From Liolophura sinensis (lineage: Eukaryota > Mollusca > Polyplacophora > Chitonida > Chitonidae), in NCBI RefSeq assembly GCF_032854445.1, contig NC_088297.1:18551127-18615126 (forward strand): a stretch of 64,000 nt of DNA, in the 5' to 3' direction. Below, piece by piece: positions 52,441-63,204 of the stretch. Made by a program: the position numbers and the translations under genes. Under the pieces are notes generated by a model. It saw nothing but the letters and a program-made list of their open reading frames with translations, was not told the DNA's origin and made no database searches. The first letter of the stretch is position 1, and each line of letters starts with the position of its first letter.

Positions 52441-52696
52441 TGGGGCCTCAGTGGCTTAGTGGTTAGCGTGACAGCGCGGCATAGTAGCCCAGAAGCCTCT
52501 CACCAATGCGCTGACTGTGAATTCAAGTCCAGCTCCTGGTGCCTTCCTTTTCGATCGTTGCGCAGGAAGGTCTTCGAGCAACCAGCGGATGGCCGTGGGT
52601 TTCAGTCGGGTTAATTCTGCCCGGATTTATCCTATAATAAGGTTGGCCTCCGTCGTATCAGCGAAATATACACCAATCACATAAATGAATAAATAG
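52441..52696 (+). mobile_element. SINE A, full length, diverged
   Basis: Head TGGGGCCTCAGTGGCTTAG, B box GAATTCAAGTCCAGCTC, and tail ACACCAATCACATAAATG. A deletion removes part of the 3' hairpin (CAGCGAAATATACACC). Confidence 0.93.
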
Positions 52697-52914
52697 AGGG
52701 TAAATAAAAAAAAAACCCAAGGCCAAAATACATGTTAGTGGCAACAGACTGTAATTAAAGCTTTGCTGTTGAGTAGCATTTGTGAAAATGACTAGTATGA
52801 CCTCATGAGGTTTGATTAAATGTAAATGCTGAGGCCTTAGTCATTTTCAGACAACACATTCACACCATTTTAGCAGATCACTAGGTGAGAATAATTGGAC
52901 TTAATGAATGTATG

Positions 52915-53192
52915 CTTGCGATTTGACGTCGTACTTAACAACTTTTCAGATATATGTCGACGTGGAGTCATTAGATGTGGTGTGTAGGCTAGATATACTG
53001 TGCCTACTTGTATCAGCTCGAGTCCATCCCACCCAGTCACATTATACTGACTCCTTACTCTAATCTCTCAATGCTGAGCTCCATGCTAGGCAGCAACAAA
53101 TACCGTTTAATGTCTTTGGTATGACCCGACCTGGTTTATTCCGGGTCTTCCAACCTGGAGGCGGACTCTCCAACCATTAGGTCAGTGAAGCG
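52915..53192 (-). mobile_element. SINE C copy 3, with head
   Basis: Best copy of family C. In element orientation the head reads TGACCTAATGGTTGGAGAGTC (A-box-like). The body follows with GGTCGGGTCATACCAAAGAC, TTGTTGCTGCCTA, and the 3' domain CACGTCGACATATATCTG...GTACGACGTCAAA. Confidence 0.75.
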
Positions 53193-54684
53193 GTCAAAGA
53201 GAATCATTGGACAGTGCACAATTGTTAAATGCATACATGTAAACCGACTAAATTTTCTCATTATTGGTTGGTTAATTTTCGCCACCTGGTGTACAAAAGG
53301 AAGGAACTGGGGCAGCTTGGAGTATTGTCTCAATGGCTAGCCTATCGGAGTTGTACATTTGAAGACACTAGCCGTCAGTATACCGGTAATGTCCATGCAC
53401 TATAAAATAATTATTTATTCGAAATATTTTTTCGAAAAGCCAAATTAAGACACATATTAACAATTCGTGAAACTAGTACATGCCTGTCACAAATGGGTCG
53501 ATAGCTTTTCTGTTTCCTTGTAGTTTGTCACAGTGGTCGGTTTGTGGCCACAGAACACGTAGACAGCATACCGTAATACCAACGGTTAGGCAAAAACAGG
53601 TAATGCACGCATTAATGACCATACAGACAAATATGGCTAATGAATGTAATTCGCTGTCGCACATTTGACCTATATGTGCAAACACACAGAGGGACAAAAA
53701 CTGAATCATCAATAACGCCGATTGCTCTATTATTTCCTCGTAGATACGAGACCCGGTTGATCAGGGGCAGACCCTACTTTGTCTTTTTTGTAGTATTTTG
53801 AATCCTTCGTTCAGTGTTTAACATATAGATACAATATTCATCTCTCTTCCAAAATAGCATAATCTGACACATTTACCCCGTATCGATCAATTATGTGATG
53901 GACATTTTAGATTCATTATAGGCATTGTGCCATAGATGATTTCGAGATAAGACGCATCTGGCTCTCTTCCGGCCCTGGATCTTTATGATAAATGTATTGT
54001 TCTTTGGTATAGTTTGTACATTGGATGGAACAGTTTGAGCCTTACATCATCCCAGCATCCCAACAAACGGTTGTATGATTATACCCTGGAAGTTGGCAAC
54101 ACAAGTTCATATATATACGAATTCGTTGTGAAAGCCTTGAAGCCCGTCTCGTATATTCATCGTGTTGAATTAGACAGCAACGTTGGATATATGACCAAGT
54201 GCAATCAAAGAGCAACTGGTATACTTACTTTATTATCGACAACGTATATACATGAACTAGCATGGCATAGGCTTATGTGAGTTGAGTACTAATTTCACTC
54301 ACCCGCCTAGAACATTCGTTGTCTTTTAGACATAATTGAAAACAGGGGCCAGTATCACAAAGATGGCGTACATGGACGATATTCGCACATATAGGACATT
54401 GATACGGTAATAGTGATGTATAAGATATCGTACGGCAAATTTACGATAAACAAATGTCGTGCCACGCTTTTTGAACCTTTTTTCTTTGCATCATTTCGTC
54501 CTAATTTCGTACTCTATATACTTTTTTCGCTCTTAAGTGGTTTGTGATAAAAGTCATTTTCGGATTTGGCGTTGCGATTGTTGCCCCGGAACGTTCATTT
54601 TGGTTGATGACTGGTATACGACTTCTGTTTCGACGTACAAATAACAGCCGTAATGTCGCCTCCAGCTTTGTTTTGAACATATCA
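53193..54684. other. No recognised gene
   Basis: Frames up to 88 codons (54014-54280, plus), not recognised. Confidence 0.5.
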
Positions 54685-54830
54685 CGAAATACCGATAACG
54701 GGCGGGGTATGGCCGTCTGGTTAAGATGCTTGTCTCTTGTCTCTTGTGCCTGTGCTAGGACACACGATTTGTGAGCTCAACCTCTACCTTGGACAGGGAA
54801 TCTGTAGGTTTCCCCGCTCTCAGTGTGTCA
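54685..54830 (+). mobile_element. Possible tRNA-derived SINE fragment
   Basis: GGGCGGGGTATGGCCGTCTGG then TTAAGATGCTTGTCTC looks like a tRNA 5' half with an A box. A weak B-box-like ACGATTTGTGAGC follows 55 bases later. It is a single copy in the window, so the call stays tentative. Confidence 0.35.
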
Positions 54831-54840
54831 TGTTGCCAGG

Positions 54841-55435
54841 AGGTATCACTAGTACCAGAATCATGGAGGTATCACTAGTACCAGAATCATGGAGGTATCA
54901 CTAGAATCATGGAGGTATCACTAGTACCAGAATCATGGAGGTATCACTAGTACCAGAATCATGGAGGTATCACTAGTACCAGAATCATGGAGTTATCACT
55001 AGTACCAGAATCATGGAGGTATCACTAGTACCAGGATCATGGAGGTATCACTAGAATCATGGAGGTATCACTAGTACCAGAATCATGGAGGTATCACTAG
55101 TACCAGAATCATGGAGGTATCACTAGTACCAGAATCATGGAGATATCACTAGTACCAGAATCATGGAGATATCACTAGTACCAGAATCATGGAGGTATCA
55201 CTAGTACCAGGATCATGGAGGTATCACTAGTACCAGAATCATGGAGTTATCACTAGTACCAGAATCATGGAGGTATCACTAGTACCAGAATCATGGAGGT
55301 ATCACTAGTACCAGAATCATGGAGGTATCACTAGTACCAGAATCATGGAGGTATCACTAGTACCAGAATCATGGAGCTATCACTAGTACCAGAATCATGG
55401 AGGTATCACTAGTACCAGGATCAGAAGACATGGAG
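54841..55435. repeat. 26-bp minisatellite, about 23 units
   Basis: Unit AGGTATCACTAGTACCAG then AATCATGG, almost uniform. Two units, near 54900 and 55050, lack six bases (TACCAG) and are 20 bp long. Single-base variants (AGTTATC, AGATATC, AGCTATC, CAGGATC) are scattered and could serve as unit types. Each full unit contains the palindrome ACTAGT. Confidence 0.97.
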
Positions 55436-55783
55436 TTAGAAATTTTCAAGTATTTAGTTAAAAAGGAATCTTTTCTTGCGACTCGTTCTCTTGGCTACGT
55501 ATTACAGCTCTGCTTTTACTCTCTCTGCTGTAAAGCTTTTATTATATCAGTGATTGCATCGGTGTCTCAGAAATAATCAAGGTGCCGTGGTTGGTGCTTT
55601 GAGTATTGTCCGATAAGGGATAATGATTTGTGCATGTACGTACAGCAGTACTAAAGTCTACATTTTATGTGGATGTACATGTCAGAAGTGTGCTGAACAC
55701 ATCCTCATACAGACCCTCCTGTCCCAGAGGGAAAGGCCCAGTTGAAGTTAGAGCCTGAGCTATTAAAAGCATATTTATCTCTT
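55436..55783. other. No recognised feature
   Basis: No gene. Nothing recognised apart from a weak match to the old repeat at 46330-46480 (TCT[G/C]CTTTTACTCTCT). Confidence 0.45.
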
Positions 55784-55785
55784 TA

Positions 55786-56342
55786 AAGGTGGAGAAAACA
55801 TAAAAATGACATAAAGTTCAGATGAAAGAGTGCGAAAAGTTATTCCTAAATGTGGTCTTATTAATATTTTTTTCGATTTTTCCCTAAGGAGAAAAGACAC
55901 TTGAAAATAATTTTTGTATGGTGGGTATTTGGGACCGCCTTTTGGAATTTATAGTCTTTGTTTGATAATGTCATAAATGGGGTTGTAACACAGGTTTAAT
56001 AATTATTTTTGTACTACTCAATCTGGATTATATTTATATATGTTCATAAATATTATCATATTTTAGGTTAAATGCATATGTTTCGATATAAACACCAAAT
56101 TTACATTCAAATAAATTTATTAGACAAGCATCACATCCTTATTTAGAACATTATTATGCAACAACGATAAATACCAAAAATTTTTCCCAAATACCCACCA
56201 CACAAAAATATTTTCAAATGCCCTTTTCTCTTGCAACGCCCCCCTCCCCCCTCTAAAAAAGAATATTAAAGATCATACTTGCAAATAAGTTTTGACGCTC
56301 TTTCATCTGATTTTGGCATCTTTCTTATGTTTTCGTCGCCTT
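55786..56342. mobile_element. Foldback MITE, copy 2, 557 bp
   Basis: The ends are inverted: AAGGTGGAGAAAACATAA on the left, and AAGGCGACGAAAACATAA when the right end is complemented. The complementarity continues inward for more than 200 bases per arm, with GATGAAAGAG[T/C]G, AAAATA.TTTTTGT.TGG, TGGGTATTTGGGA and ATAA[A/T]G.[G/A]..TG visible in both arms. TA flanks both ends (55784-55785 and 56343-56344), which would fit a TA target duplication. No coding capacity; it would need a transposase in trans. It is homologous to 6858-7392. Confidence 0.85.
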
Positions 56343-56344
56343 TA

Positions 56345-57404
56345 GCAATAACAAAGTTGGGCTTTATTGTAATGCCTAAAATTATTGGATCGTTGTGTGT
56401 AACTATATGTACATACACTTTTATACCTTCCATTTACCTTGTGTGCCTTTTCGTATAATCTGCATACCATGTTTTCAAAATGTAGTAGGTTAAACCAACG
56501 GTCCTGTATGATCAGGATAATTTCAGTGTTTCTTGGCTCGGCACACATCGTAAGGATAAACGGCAAGCACTGTTTAACTCGGTGGCACAAATATTGTGAC
56601 TGGGCGAAGTGTCGTGGCTGGTGTCATCGGTATGGCGTTCCGTTATACGGGCTACTAGTGTACCTGCTACAAAAACACATAATCGTGAAGTGATTGAAAA
56701 CGGACTGAAAGCGATCTTTTAAGAATAGCAAACAAACAAATCTCATCCAATACGCGTATAAACAAGTTTTCTATAACGTTTAGCCAAGGAGCCCTTATAA
56801 TCAGTTTTTACAGTCTAACGCGCTATTCATCTGTAACGAAGCTATCGAATCGTATACTGTCAGCACAACTTTTAATCCCAACATCTTTTTCCCACTTCAT
56901 CTAGGCCATTGCAGTTTCTTTACAAACCCGTCTATGTTTGCGTGAGAGGAAGCCTGAGAATAGGAGGAAAATTCCGTTATCTTTGAGCTTTAGGCTGTTT
57001 CAGGAAACAAGGCGAAAAGCAGGGATTCACTTCAACATCATAGATTTGTCAGTCATGCTTAAGGATGCCCACTGATTGCCAAGATAAAACGATGACGGAA
57101 GTACAAAGCAAAGCTTCGTATGATTACACGCCCATCTGTTCAATTTCCCACTTTTGAAAATATAAATTTTTTTAGTCGAAACACAGGTGAAGCCCGTTTA
57201 TTCGCACAGGGACATCCAGTTCAATACATAAAAATCAGTATACGGTTCGGGTATCGTTTTTTTGCCTGTCTCTAGATTCAAGTGGAAAGTCATCATTTAT
57301 CACCTAGATTAAAGCATTACTCTCTTAGTGTTTACATTCATCATCTTCGTGAACAAATATGTTAGTTCCCACCTGCAAGAAGAAATCAGTCTTCGGTCTG
57401 GTTA
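56345..57404. other. No recognised gene
   Basis: Overlapping 82- and 84-codon frames near 56342-56693 on opposite strands, not recognised. Confidence 0.5.
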
Positions 57405-58085
57405 ATTACTGACCCGCCGTAAAAACGGGTTTTCTGGGCAGTACAGGCGTCAAAGTAACGGTCACCCCGCCGATCATACACGCGTTGACCCCTACCTAAC
57501 ATTGGAAAGTAGAAATGTTTTTCGTCTCTGAACAGTAACATTTCACCACCAGTGTGCAGAGCCTCTGATGTGCTGTCTGTACCACTGCAACCTTGCCTGA
57601 CGATTTTGTGGCGTCAACAACCGACGTATCGCAGGACGACGTGCGCGCAACCCAATTTCCTGCAGACGATTTCTTACGGCTCGTGGGATTAGGCGACGAT
57701 AGTCTGGAATAATTCCTACGCTTTCTGCGGCTGTTTGACGTCTATTACTGAGGTCTGTCAAATGAATCCAGCCATTTCGCGCAGTCGCAGATACCCGTGG
57801 ACCTCTATAACACGGATGGTCCTTACCTCCTGGAATATTCTCTAGCTTTGCTTGAGCGCTGCTATGATGTTTCTCTGACAATGTATCTGCCTGGCGACCT
57901 GCTCCTGCATTAATCCTGAGGCAAGGATACCAATCGCCTGATTACGTTCGTTTAACGTCAGTCTTGGCATGACGTCATAATGCTTTTAAAACTGAATGAG
58001 TGAACGTGTGCGATGGCTTAAGTGTGACTATCCAGTGACACACAAAACTCGCAAGACAGAGCATGCAAAGTCGTTAAATACTCAC
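57405..58085 (-). pseudogene. Tc1-like transposase, broken copy 2
   Basis: Minus-strand start at 57970: MPRLTLNERNQAIGILASG, then EQVARQI, the N-terminal DNA-binding region. After a frame change follows GPRVSATARNGWIHL, NRRQTAAESVGIIP, RNRLQEIGLRARRPAIRRLL and RQARLQWYRQH, that is the second helix-turn-helix and linker. LLFRDEKHF then stands where the second catalytic acid (usually SDE) is expected, and VYDRRGDRYFDACT ends the copy near 57410. The third catalytic region and C terminus are missing. The leader 57971-58085 matches the leader of the plus-strand copy at 10.3 kb, so both belong to one family. Confidence 0.9.
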
Positions 58086-58495
58086 CAATAGGTAAAAGTG
58101 TCACGTGGTCCATGTGCTTCATGCAACTCGTAATTTATGATGTAAATGCGTATTCCGAATTCGACTATAACAAATGTTAATGTAGGATAAGTACTTGTAT
58201 AATCTGATTGGTTCAAACGTTTTTCAAATTCTGCAAACTTTAATTCACAGTAGCTTTTTTCATCGGGCACATGTGGCTTAGCCACTGAGGCTGCAAGCTC
58301 ACAAGCCCTCTCTGGTTTCAAGTATTGCTTTGTATTGAATGATTGACTGACTGTTAACGTCATATTACGATTTTTCAATTATCGAAGGCGAAGAGTTTAA
58401 TAGATAAACGTCACCAAAGAGGTTGGTGGTAACCCAATAGCATTTAGCAAGTTACTGGTGTAGTTTCCCCAGAGCGACTAACAAGCTTGCACGGC

Positions 58496-58496
<1 letters not shown>
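58086..58496. other. Unassigned; possibly Tc1 flank
   Basis: A 98-codon minus frame (58378-58082) ends within the Tc1 leader. I do not recognise it. Confidence 0.4.

Positions 58497-58539
<43 letters not shown>
58497..58539. repeat. (TA)n microsatellite
   Basis: About 21 TA units, with a second short run at 58559-58572 after GGGGCCGGTTATGG. Confidence 0.97.
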
Positions 58540-58542
<3 letters not shown>

Positions 58543-58574
58543 AATGGGGCCGGTTATGGTTATATATATATAAT

Positions 58575-59503
58575 AGATATATTTGTCGTGGTTTTCTGTT
58601 AAAGATTGAACTCAATAGAATTGTAAAGTGAATGTGTTAACAATTAACCCAACACAATATCTAACATCACTCACCGCTTGTTAGAGTACTTATTTCTGTA
58701 CTGAATTTAAAGTAATACCATCTTTTATAAGATTCAAAATCTCAAGTATATTTGCTTTTATAGCGATATCGTTTGTGGAAGTCGACATCTAGAAACAGGT
58801 CAAAGGTACACGTTCAAGTTGTTCTGTCTGATCTAGTGCGTCGAGAGCGTCAAAAAATCCATCCTTTCTGATCGGAAACAAACGGCCAAATGCTCATCTC
58901 AAAGTTAAACCCCAGAAGAAATTTTAATATTCACACTGTTTAAGCTCTAACTAATCGAGGTTGGTGCTTCGCGGAATACTTTTTGATCTCAAGACAACTT
59001 AATTCGAGTGACGGTTTAAGTCAGAATGGTGCACACGGGCCACTATCAGCAGAATGTAAGAATTAACAGATTCTTTTTTACGCGCTGTTCCCTTCCTGAC
59101 AAAGATATGGTCCTTGTCTCCTGAGGTAAATGAAGCTCCACGATTTTGTCATTATTTCAAAATATTATTACTAGAAGTTGCATGTCATATTTTTTTTAAC
59201 TGCTGCTATTTTTGGATAAAGTTATGTCCTTTCCCAGTTCAAAGTAGAATCATAAACGCAATTTTGCCTCGTCCAGTCATCTTAGTAAAGAGTTTTGTCA
59301 CGACTTTGCTATCTTCTTATAAAACGGTCTGGCATGGGTATTTTCGAGTGAGATTTAATTAGATACCGGGTTTTTGGCTGCATACGTGTGATACTGGAGC
59401 TGTTGATTACACAAAAAGGTAATTGTAAAATAAGTTTTAAATCACGACTGCTTCACGTATTTGTTTTTGGTACTAAATATTTCTCCGGGACATTTCTCTG
59501 TAT
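58575..59503. other. No recognised feature
   Basis: One 82-codon plus frame (59114-59362), not recognised. Confidence 0.5.
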
Positions 59504-60017
59504 TACAGCGCTGCACAATGACTCAAGAGCTTCTAACCAATGCAATCGATCTGAATTCGAATTCAGCTCATCCTGGCTACCTCTCTGGTCGTACGAGAGA
59601 AGGTCTGTTTCCTGCGGATGGTCTTGGGTTCCAGTTCCCCCGAACTCCTCTTAACATAATGCCAGGCGCTGTCTAATATTTATTTATTTATTTGATTGGT
59701 GTTTTACGCCGTACTCAAGAATATTTCACTTATACGACGGCGGCCAGCATTATGGTGGGTGGAAACCGGGCACAGCCCGGGGGAAATCCACGACCATCCG
59801 CAGGTTGCTGACAGACCTTCCCACTTAGGGCCGGAGAGGAAGCCAGCATGAGCTGGACATGAACTCACAGCGACCGCATTGGTGAGAGGCTCCTGGGTCA
59901 TTACGCTGCGCTAGCGCGCTAACCGACTGAGCCACGGAGCACCCCCCCCCCTGCTGTCTAATAAGTGAAACATTCATGAGTGTTTTGTTAAGCCCCACTA
60001 AAATAAAAAAATAAATT
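59504..60017 (+). mobile_element. SINE A, old copy split by a younger SINE
   Basis: The left part, 59504-59678, runs from CAGCGCTGCACAATGACTC through GAATTCGAATTCAGC to CATAATGCCAGGCGC. The right part, 59953-60017, continues with ATAAGTGAAACATTCATGAG and an AAAATAAA tail. The two parts join in family order once the inner SINE and one target copy are removed. Confidence 0.88.
59679..59952 (-). mobile_element. SINE A, full length, nested, 11-bp TSD
   Basis: Near-consensus reverse copy inside an older plus-oriented SINE A. Flanked by GCTGTCTAATA at 59668-59678 and 59953-59963. A run of nine or more C follows the head. Confidence 0.97.
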
Positions 60018-60587
60018 TGCTACATACTAGATGTTGTATACAACCGTGTATTGTCAGCGCGTCCGTGCCCTAACCGGTGGGCCACGGTTCAAATCCCCGT
60101 TGAGCTAGGATATAATTTTATGCATATAACATTAACCTTTGAAGTGAAATGGTGGTCTTGATTCTTAGTGGTTTGATGCTACTTTCATGGATAGAAAACA
60201 AGTGTTGTTTAATTGCATGGTTATAGTCAGTATTATGACTTGGTGGTGCTGTGATTTCATGTGGCTACAGCATAGTAAGTGAAGCACCTGTCAACTGCTG
60301 GGAACCTCTGTAGTGACATGGTAAAACTGATGTTGAAAAGGGCACGTTGAACACCATACAAACAACCACATTTAATGTCTCCTACCTACTTTTAATTGGT
60401 TTCCTAAAAGTTGTATTAAACACACAGTGGTCATTCATATTTGGACAATGATGTGTTAACTCACCACTGAATCCAGACGAAGAAAAAAACTTACAATGCC
60501 AGGTCTTGTACAAGCAAATTAGGCAAGAAAAGTTTTCACCTTCAAATTCATCGCTAATAAATTCTATGGACTTACAGGAGCAACGCT
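60018..60587. other. No gene; tRNA-like B box near 60086
   Basis: CACGGTTCAAATCCCCGTTG at 60085-60104 has a T-arm-like stem and a good B box. The upstream CAGCGCGTCCGTGCCC is only weakly tRNA-like, so I treat it as a possible SINE head fragment, not a tRNA gene. Confidence 0.35.
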
Positions 60588-60748
60588 CGTACATGAGAAG
60601 GTTTGTCAGCAACCTGTTTGTGGGTGTCCGTCGAGCTCTGCCCGGTTTCCTCTCGTCATAATGTTGGACGCCGTTGTAAAAGTCAAATATTCTTTGGAAA
60701 TCAGATAAATGAACGGCCTAAATCACTAATCAAATAAACAAATAAATA
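60588..60748 (+). mobile_element. SINE A, 5'-truncated, diverged
   Basis: CTCGTACATGAGAAGGTTTG then CAGCAACCTG, CTGCCCGGTTTCCTC, CATAATGTTGGACGCC and an AAATAAACAAATAAATA tail. The GTACGGCG part is deleted. Confidence 0.85.
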
Positions 60749-61957
60749 AAAGCAATGCAAGTATGGAAATAGTGCTGATTTTAGGGCGTTGAGGTTAAAC
60801 AGAAGGCAATGAATATAATAAAGCGAGGCATGATGTTAAGAAAGTGTTGTCTTTTTTTTCATCTGGATAACATAATGAATATGTTTGCGTGGTTTCGACG
60901 TGACCTTTCCTCGGAGCGATTCCAGGTAATGTACGAGCTGATGAGGCGCATTGCTTTCACAGAAGTCAATTAACTTTTATGCCCTATAGCAATGTACCAA
61001 CCCCTAATGTTAACATCTTCGTTATCTGTGTTAACGGGATGCGGAAGGACAACCACAAAAGGCAGGCATTCCTGGTTTCCGAAACCTATTCCTGGTTTCC
61101 GAAAGCGACAGATGTGGAGTCAAAACAGGTATACTCAGACAGTGAACTTGCACCATTTCCCGCATTTCAGTCTATAATTAGAAGCAAATTGCCACAAATA
61201 TAACCGTCGAGAATAACAGCCGTTAGTAGATAAGGTTGCGAGTTCAAATCGAGTTTTCGCGGTACATTGATGTTTCTTTTGCTCCAGGCTGAGCGGTGTT
61301 ATTCCAAATAATGGTAGCTCTGTTCCAGTTAATGATTTCGGTCATGTTAAAAGATGAATATGCAGTGAGATCTCATAAATAATGGTAAATATAGATCGAT
61401 TCCTTTTTTCTAGGCTTTTTCAAAAACACTTAAACATTTGACTCAATTTTTTTATGGTGACATTTTGGGGAAATTATCAAGCTGATTGATAAATATGAGA
61501 CTTTCCAAGGTACCCCTTGTTTGTCTCTGCTATGAGCCATTGCAGTCACAGACAAAAAAATGTCTGCAAATTTGCGCAGATGAAACAACCTTGTATGTGA
61601 CGTATTACGAAAAATGAGTTTAAAGGAAAGCGTTTTACACTTGGAACAGTTCATTAGAGGGTGATCGTCATGTCGAAGATACCAGGTTCATATTCATATT
61701 GAAACCTAGAAAATGTAGATCCTTTGAGTTTAAAGTGTCTACACAGGTTAACGAAATGAAGACCATAGTCAAAGATGAATTCTCCTGCAGTACATGTGTG
61801 AGGCAGAATGTTGCAAGAATCCGTCTTAATTTCTTATTTTATATATTTTCCTAGTTCTTTGCTGGTTTATGTTGAACGTTTTTTTGGAAAATTACCTTGC
61901 GTTTATTGAACTGGAAAGTTCAGCTTGGTTAACGACTAGTATACGGCTTAGTATGCC
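60749..61957. other. No recognised gene
   Basis: A 15-bp duplication (CCTGGTTTCCGAAA) lies near 61070-61105. A GAGTTCAAATCG B-box-like word occurs at 61241. No gene is recognised. Confidence 0.45.
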
Positions 61958-62176
61958 ACCGCGGCGTAATTACCCAAAGGCCTGTCACCTGTGCGGTCGC
62001 TGTGGGTTCAAGTCCAGCTCATGCTGGCTTTCTCTCCGGCCGGCCGTGGAAAGGTCTGCCAATAACCTGCGAATGGTCGTGGCTTTCCGTCGGAGCCTGC
62101 CCAGTTTCGTGCCACCATAAAGCTGGCGTATAAGTACGGCGTAAAACACCAAACAAATAAAATAAATAAATAAAAC
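61958..62176 (+). mobile_element. SINE A, part of a duplicated block
   Basis: Most of the family from the outer head (decayed) through GGGTTCAAGTCCAGCTCATG to ACACCAAACAAATAAA. The 3' domain is shortened (AAAGCTGGCGTATAAGTACG). Confidence 0.9.
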
Positions 62177-62229
62177 AACTGGTATTCGAATGCCTGTTTC
62201 GCCGCCTGCATTTCCATAAACAGTAGGGC

Positions 62230-62700
62230 AAAGGCATGCATAGACAACAGATTGTATAGATTGAACACTGATTAGGTTACTTTAGGCGGGAAACTGTACC
62301 TAATTGTCACAGAACTTTAACAAGATACATATCCCGATCCCATTGCAATAACAAACTCGAAAATCTACTTCCAATCTTTGGCCGTGTGAATACCTCAGCA
62401 ACCTACGAATGGTCGTGGGTTTCCCCCGGTCTGCCTATTCCCCCCCCCTATAATGCTGACCGCCGTCGTATAATTGAAATATTCTTGAGTACAACACCTA
62501 TCAAACAAAATAAATAAATAAATCGACTGGAATGCAAAGGCATACATGGACAATAGACTGTATAATTTGGACACTGATTAGGCTACATGTTCTTAAGGCA
62601 GGACTAGGTACCTCATTTCCAATGGACTTGCACTGGGTATATGTCAAAATAACGAACTCGGAAATCTGCATCCAATTTTTAAAGAAGCGTTCATAGGTAT
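62230..62700. repeat. Direct duplication of SINE flank
   Basis: 62230-62380 and 62533-62690 are diverged copies: CAAAGGCAT[G/A]CAT[A/G]GACAA, GA[T/C]TGTATA, GACACTGATTAGG[T/C]TAC, AACTCG[A/G]AAATCT[A/G]C. Each follows a SINE A 3' end, so the duplicated unit was probably SINE plus flank. Confidence 0.85.
62391..62524 (+). mobile_element. SINE A, second copy of the duplicated block
   Basis: Starts at CTCAGCAACCTACGAATGG and ends in the AAATAAATAAATAA tail, in the same position relative to its flank as the copy at 61958-62176. Confidence 0.9.
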
Positions 62701-63204
62701 GAACTGTTTCGTTCTTTGCTGTACATGTAGTTTTTGATACTTTTTGATGAAGCGTTGCCATTTTGAACCGTTTTGCGTAGCTCGCCAGGATCTGGTCAGT
62801 TTTATGAGTGCAGGAAAAAATTCTCCTGCACTTATATTAGCAAGTTACTGGCAAAATGTATCACATATATGCATTGATGAAAGACAGGTGGTCATCAGCG
62901 AGAACTACACTGGGAAAGGAGCCACTCGAGAGTTATGCGAAGAGCTGTTCCACATTGCACTCCGCACAAGCAGCAAACCCAGCGTGAATGATTTTTTGCT
63001 CTTTCGTGTTTAGTTGTCGACATGTTGCTTTGGTGTTGGTGATGAATACTACATAAATATATGAATAGTACTCTGTTGTCCAGGCTGTTGCGAGGTGTAA
63101 TGTGTTATGTTACCTTTCGCTAGTATGAGAAAAGCAGGTGTCTTTTCCACGGAGTTGACAGGATTTTCGTCTGTTGCGGTAGGTACGCTTTCGATTCTTC
63201 GTTA
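62701..63204. other. Unassigned, one 89-codon frame
   Basis: A plus frame at 62744-63013 is open for 89 codons and ends in TAG. It has no motif I recognise. It may be chance or an exon; I do not call it a gene. Confidence 0.35.

Noticed and set aside
54841-55435. CRISPR-like array
   Set aside because: Head-to-tail 26-bp units without unique spacers; it is a minisatellite.
62744-63013. 89-codon frame as a real small gene
   Set aside because: No recognisable motif, no second copy, no supporting context; recorded only as unexplained.
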